From Flavobacteriales bacterium UBA3376 (GTDB lineage Bacteria > Bacteroidota > Bacteroidia > Flavobacteriales > Weeksellaceae), in the NCBI GenBank assembly GCA_002359055.1, contig DEQC01000001.1:3070-20149 (forward strand): 17,080 nt of DNA, read 5' to 3'. Shown piece after piece: positions 14,426-17,080 of the stretch. The position numbers were made by a program, and so were the translations under genes. The notes under the pieces were generated by a model. That model ran no database searches. It worked only from the letters and a program-made list of their open reading frames with translations, and was not told the origin of the DNA. Numbering within the stretch: position 1 is the first letter of the stretch; the number at the start of each line of letters is the position of its first letter.

Positions 14426-16270
14426 ATGATAAGAGGATTCTGCATTTTATTTTTTCAACTATTATTTATTTTAAGTTTTGCTCAATATCCAGGATACTGG
14501 CAACAAGCCGCCGATTATACCATGGAAATTGATATTGATGAAAAGAAATTTCAATACGATGGTAAGATGAAATTGGTTTACACCAATAATTCACCTGACG
14601 ATTTAGAAAAAGTATATTTACATTTATATTACAACGCTTTTCAACCCGGTAGTGCTATGGATCACCGATTGAGAAATATCGCAGATCCAGATTCTCGCAT
14701 GGTAACCAAAGGAGCCGATGGCAAACCAAAAAGTAGAATTGCAGAATTAAGTCCGGAAGATATTGGGTTTCATAAGATTCACCACATTCGTCAAAACGGT
14801 AAAGATTTGAATTTCGATGTGAGCGGAACCATAATGACAGTACATTTGGCCGAAGTTCTGAAATCTGGTCAGCAAGCTGTTTTTGAAATGGAATGGAAAG
14901 CTCAAATTCCTCAAATCATTAGAAGAGGAGGTAAGCATACAACCGAAGGAATTGATTTTTCTATGACGCAATGGTATCCAAAAATGGCACATTATGATCA
15001 TTTTGGATGGCATTTGGACGAATATATAGGTAGAGAATTTGCGGCACCTTTTGCTGATTTTGATGTGAAAATCAACATTCACAAAGATTATATCATCGGT
15101 TCTTCCGGAAAATTACAAAATCCAAATGAAGTGAAAGGTTATGTAAAAGGCGCAAAACAAAAAGTAAATAAAAATAAAACCACTTGGCATTTTAAAGCCG
15201 ATCAAATATTGGATTTCGCTTGGGGAGCCGATAAAGATTATGTGGTTTCAAAAAGAGAAATGAACAATGGGCCAACGCTTTATTTCTTGAGAAAAAATGA
15301 TGATAAAATCAAAGAAAATTGGGAAAAGGCAGAAGATATCACCATGCAATTTTTCGATTTTATGAACCAAACTTTTGGTCAATATCCATGGGAAACTTAT
15401 TCGATCATTCAAGGTGGAGATGGAGGAATGGAATACGGGACTTCGACTTTGATCACAGGCAACAGAAATTTAGAAAGTTTGGTGGGCGTTATTTTTCACG
15501 AAGTAGCCCATTCTTGGTTCCAACAAATGTTTGCTATCAATGAAACCGTTCACGAATGGATGGACGAAGGTTTTACTTCTTATGCACATCAGTTAGGGGA
15601 TTTGTTCATTCAAGGAAAAACAATAGAACCTAATCCGAATTTGGATGCTTATGGAAGTTATTTTCAATTGATTGAGACTGGAATTGAAGAACCAATGAGT
15701 TTGTTGGCGGATTATTATGATTATAATTACGCTTACAGCATTCAAGCTTATGTAAAAGGTCAAGTTTATTTGATTCAATTGGGGTATATCATAGGCGATG
15801 AAAACTTGAAAAATACTTTTAAAGAATTTTATAATATTTGGAAATTCAAACATCCCGAACCCAATGACTTTACTCGAATTGCTGAGAAAGTTTCAGGTTT
15901 GAATCTGAAATGGTATGATAATTTATTTATCAATACGACGAGAAGTATAGATTATTCGGTTCAATCAGTTACTGATCAAGCCATACATTTAGAGAATTTA
16001 AGCAATTTTCCTATGCCAATCGATTTGTTTGTCGAATATGAAGACGGAAGTAGAGAACTATTTTACATTCCAAATCTAGAGTTGAGAGGTGAAAAGGAAT
16101 TTGAAAATTTGGAAATTTACCAAGGAATTAAACGAACAACTTTAGAACCTTGGGCTTGGACCAATCCAAATTATACAGTGGAAGTTTCGAAAAAAGTGAA
16201 AAAAGTTATCATAGACCCAACCCAGCGTTTGGCAGATAAAAATTATAGCAACAATATATTTGTTCGTTAA
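14426..16270 (+). CDS. Secreted M1-family zinc metallopeptidase
   Basis: This 614-residue protein has a signal peptide (MIRGFCILFFQLLFILSFAQ, cleavage probably after FA), so it is exported to the periplasm or beyond. An N-terminal beta domain (ADYTMEIDIDEKKFQYDGKM, VYLHLYYNAFQPGS) precedes the catalytic domain. GGDGGMEYGTSTLI (330-343) is the counterpart of the GxMEN substrate-binding loop. HEVAHSW (His358, Glu359, His362) with the third zinc ligand Glu381 in MDEGFTSYA gives the HExxH-X18-E signature exactly. After the catalytic helices, the C-terminal region ends in a beta-rich segment (VEVSKKVKKVIIDPTQRLADKN) common in bacterial members of this group. M1 enzymes are aminopeptidases, but the specificity of this subgroup is not predictable. 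There is no T9SS sorting domain at the C-terminus. No terminator follows, so read-through into the pantothenate kinase gene 67 nt downstream is possible. Confidence 0.92.
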   Translation: MIRGFCILFFQLLFILSFAQYPGYWQQAADYTMEIDIDEKKFQYDGKMKLVYTNNSPDDLEKVYLHLYYNAFQPGSAMDHRLRNIADPDSRMVTKGADGKPKSRIAELSPEDIGFHKIHHIRQNGKDLNFDVSGTIMTVHLAEVLKSGQQAVFEMEWKAQIPQIIRRGGKHTTEGIDFSMTQWYPKMAHYDHFGWHLDEYIGREFAAPFADFDVKINIHKDYIIGSSGKLQNPNEVKGYVKGAKQKVNKNKTTWHFKADQILDFAWGADKDYVVSKREMNNGPTLYFLRKNDDKIKENWEKAEDITMQFFDFMNQTFGQYPWETYSIIQGGDGGMEYGTSTLITGNRNLESLVGVIFHEVAHSWFQQMFAINETVHEWMDEGFTSYAHQLGDLFIQGKTIEPNPNLDAYGSYFQLIETGIEEPMSLLADYYDYNYAYSIQAYVKGQVYLIQLGYIIGDENLKNTFKEFYNIWKFKHPEPNDFTRIAEKVSGLNLKWYDNLFINTTRSIDYSVQSVTDQAIHLENLSNFPMPIDLFVEYEDGSRELFYIPNLELRGEKEFENLEIYQGIKRTTLEPWAWTNPNYTVEVSKKVKKVIIDPTQRLADKNYSNNIFVR

Positions 16271-16337
16271 ATAAACTTTGATTTACAGGAAAATAGTTGG
16301 AATTTCGTGAATTAATCAAATTTAATTCATAAAATAA

Positions 16338-17080
16338 ATGTTATTAGCTGTCAACATCGGAAATTCAAATATCCGTTTTGGAGTATTTGGAGGAAAGGAA
16401 GAAATCGTTACTTGGACGCTCAATACAAAACCTTATCGAACAGAAGATGAGTGCTTTGCCAAGTTCAATAGTATGTATGAACCCTTTGGATTTTCGAAAG
16501 AAGATTTCGATGAAATCGTCATCGGTTCAGTGGTTCCTCCCTTGACTTCAGCTGTCAAAAATGCTTTGGAGAGGATTCATGGTTGTGAACCTTATTTGGT
16601 CGATAGAGAAACGCCTTCTCCGGTGAAGCACAGATCCAAACAAATCGGAACGGATTTGTATGCCAATGCCGTTGCAGCTCATCAATTGTACAGCGGTCAT
16701 AAAATTGTCATCGATTTTGGAACAGCTTTGACTTTTATTGGAATCGGTCCCAATGGTCAGAGTTTAGGTGTGAGTATAGGACCTGGTGTTGATACTTCTT
16801 TGAAGTCTTTGGTGGACAGCACTGCACAATTACATGCCATAGAATTTAAAAAGCCTAAAAGTGTTTTGGGTCAAGATACAGAAAGTTGTATGCAAAGTGG
16901 ATTTGTCAATGGATATTTGAGTATGATCGAAGGAATGATTGAGCGTATAAACGAAGAGATTGGTGCGAAATCTACTGTTATAGCTACAGGAGGTTTAAGT
17001 GGCGTATTTTCGCCTCTTACCGAAAAAATAGATGTTCAAGATCAACTACACACTCTAAAAGGAATAGTGGAATTGTATAA
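16338..17080 (+). CDS. coaX: Type III pantothenate kinase homologue (CoaX-like), 3' end outside window
   Basis: The ATG at 16338 opens a frame with 247 complete codons to the window edge. Family length of about 255 implies that only the last few residues are missing. Type III pantothenate kinase phosphorylates pantothenate in coenzyme A synthesis. Matching features are LLAVNIGNSNIRFGVF, VIGSVVPPLT, IGTDLYANAVAA, KIVIDFGTALTF, GVSIGPGV, the GYLSMIEGMIERI helix and TGGLSGVF. Compared with typical members, the DIGNT Asp is Asn6, the Arg of GxDR is Leu107 and the Thr after FGTA is Leu131, while Asp106 and Asp126 are kept. Asp6, Asp105 and Asp127 are the active-site carboxylates in the Thermotoga enzyme, so the kinase may be altered or inactive. 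A 7-bp inverted repeat, GAATTAA-TCAAAT-TTAATTC, lies at 16309-16328 just upstream; its role is unknown. Confidence 0.85.
   Translation, partial: MLLAVNIGNSNIRFGVFGGKEEIVTWTLNTKPYRTEDECFAKFNSMYEPFGFSKEDFDEIVIGSVVPPLTSAVKNALERIHGCEPYLVDRETPSPVKHRSKQIGTDLYANAVAAHQLYSGHKIVIDFGTALTFIGIGPNGQSLGVSIGPGVDTSLKSLVDSTAQLHAIEFKKPKSVLGQDTESCMQSGFVNGYLSMIEGMIERINEEIGAKSTVIATGGLSGVFSPLTEKIDVQDQLHTLKGIVELY

Overview
The window is low-GC DNA with the signature of a Bacteroidota chromosome, most likely Flavobacteriales. The evidence is a type IX secretion (T9SS) C-terminal sorting domain, several lipoproteins with Bacteroidota-type lipoboxes, -7 boxes of the form TAnnTTTG, start codons without Shine-Dalgarno sequences, and a PlsC-GNAT fusion of the OlsF type. 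There are no rRNA or tRNA genes, CRISPR arrays, transposases or phage genes. Most of it is ordinary core metabolism in short transcription units, many ended by clear intrinsic terminators.

Layout. Bases 1-2095: the 3' end of guanylate kinase, a YceI-family lipoprotein with its own promoter and terminator, and a headless remnant of a T9SS-secreted protein lying between two strong terminators. Bases 2096-6124 (+): imidazolonepropionase (hutI), a YtcJ-like amidohydrolase lipoprotein and class I fructose-1,6-bisphosphatase, ending at a two-way terminator. Bases 6313-11282 (-): a translationally coupled pair, aspartate kinase and an OlsF-like bifunctional aminolipid synthase (TAATG overlap), preceded by a second pair, a PagL/acyloxyacyl-hydrolase-like outer-membrane protein and a head-GIN (DUF2807) lipoprotein. 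Bases 11434-13081 (+): a stand-alone TrpB2-type tryptophan synthase beta chain behind a complete ribosome-mediated tryptophan attenuator. Bases 13142-17080 (+): a cystathionine gamma-synthase/lyase, a secreted M1 metallopeptidase, and a type III pantothenate kinase homologue cut by the window end.

The most notable element is the attenuator at 11434-11606. A 28-codon leader peptide contains three consecutive Trp codons and a fourth further on. The codons immediately before a 1:2 hairpin are the three Trp codons. Region 2 of that hairpin carries a 7-nt perfect complement to the 5' arm of an 11-bp terminator just upstream of trpB2. Region order and ribosome-footprint spacing match classical trp attenuation, here applied to an orphan TrpB2 rather than a trp operon. 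Other points of interest are a pantothenate kinase homologue with changed active-site residues (Asp to Asn in the DIGNT motif, Arg to Leu in GxDR), coupling of aspartate kinase to an aminolipid synthase, and a cluster of envelope-lipid functions on the minus strand.

The coding assignments rest on motif recognition by eye. Promoters and RNA structures were found by manual pairing, not by a folding program.
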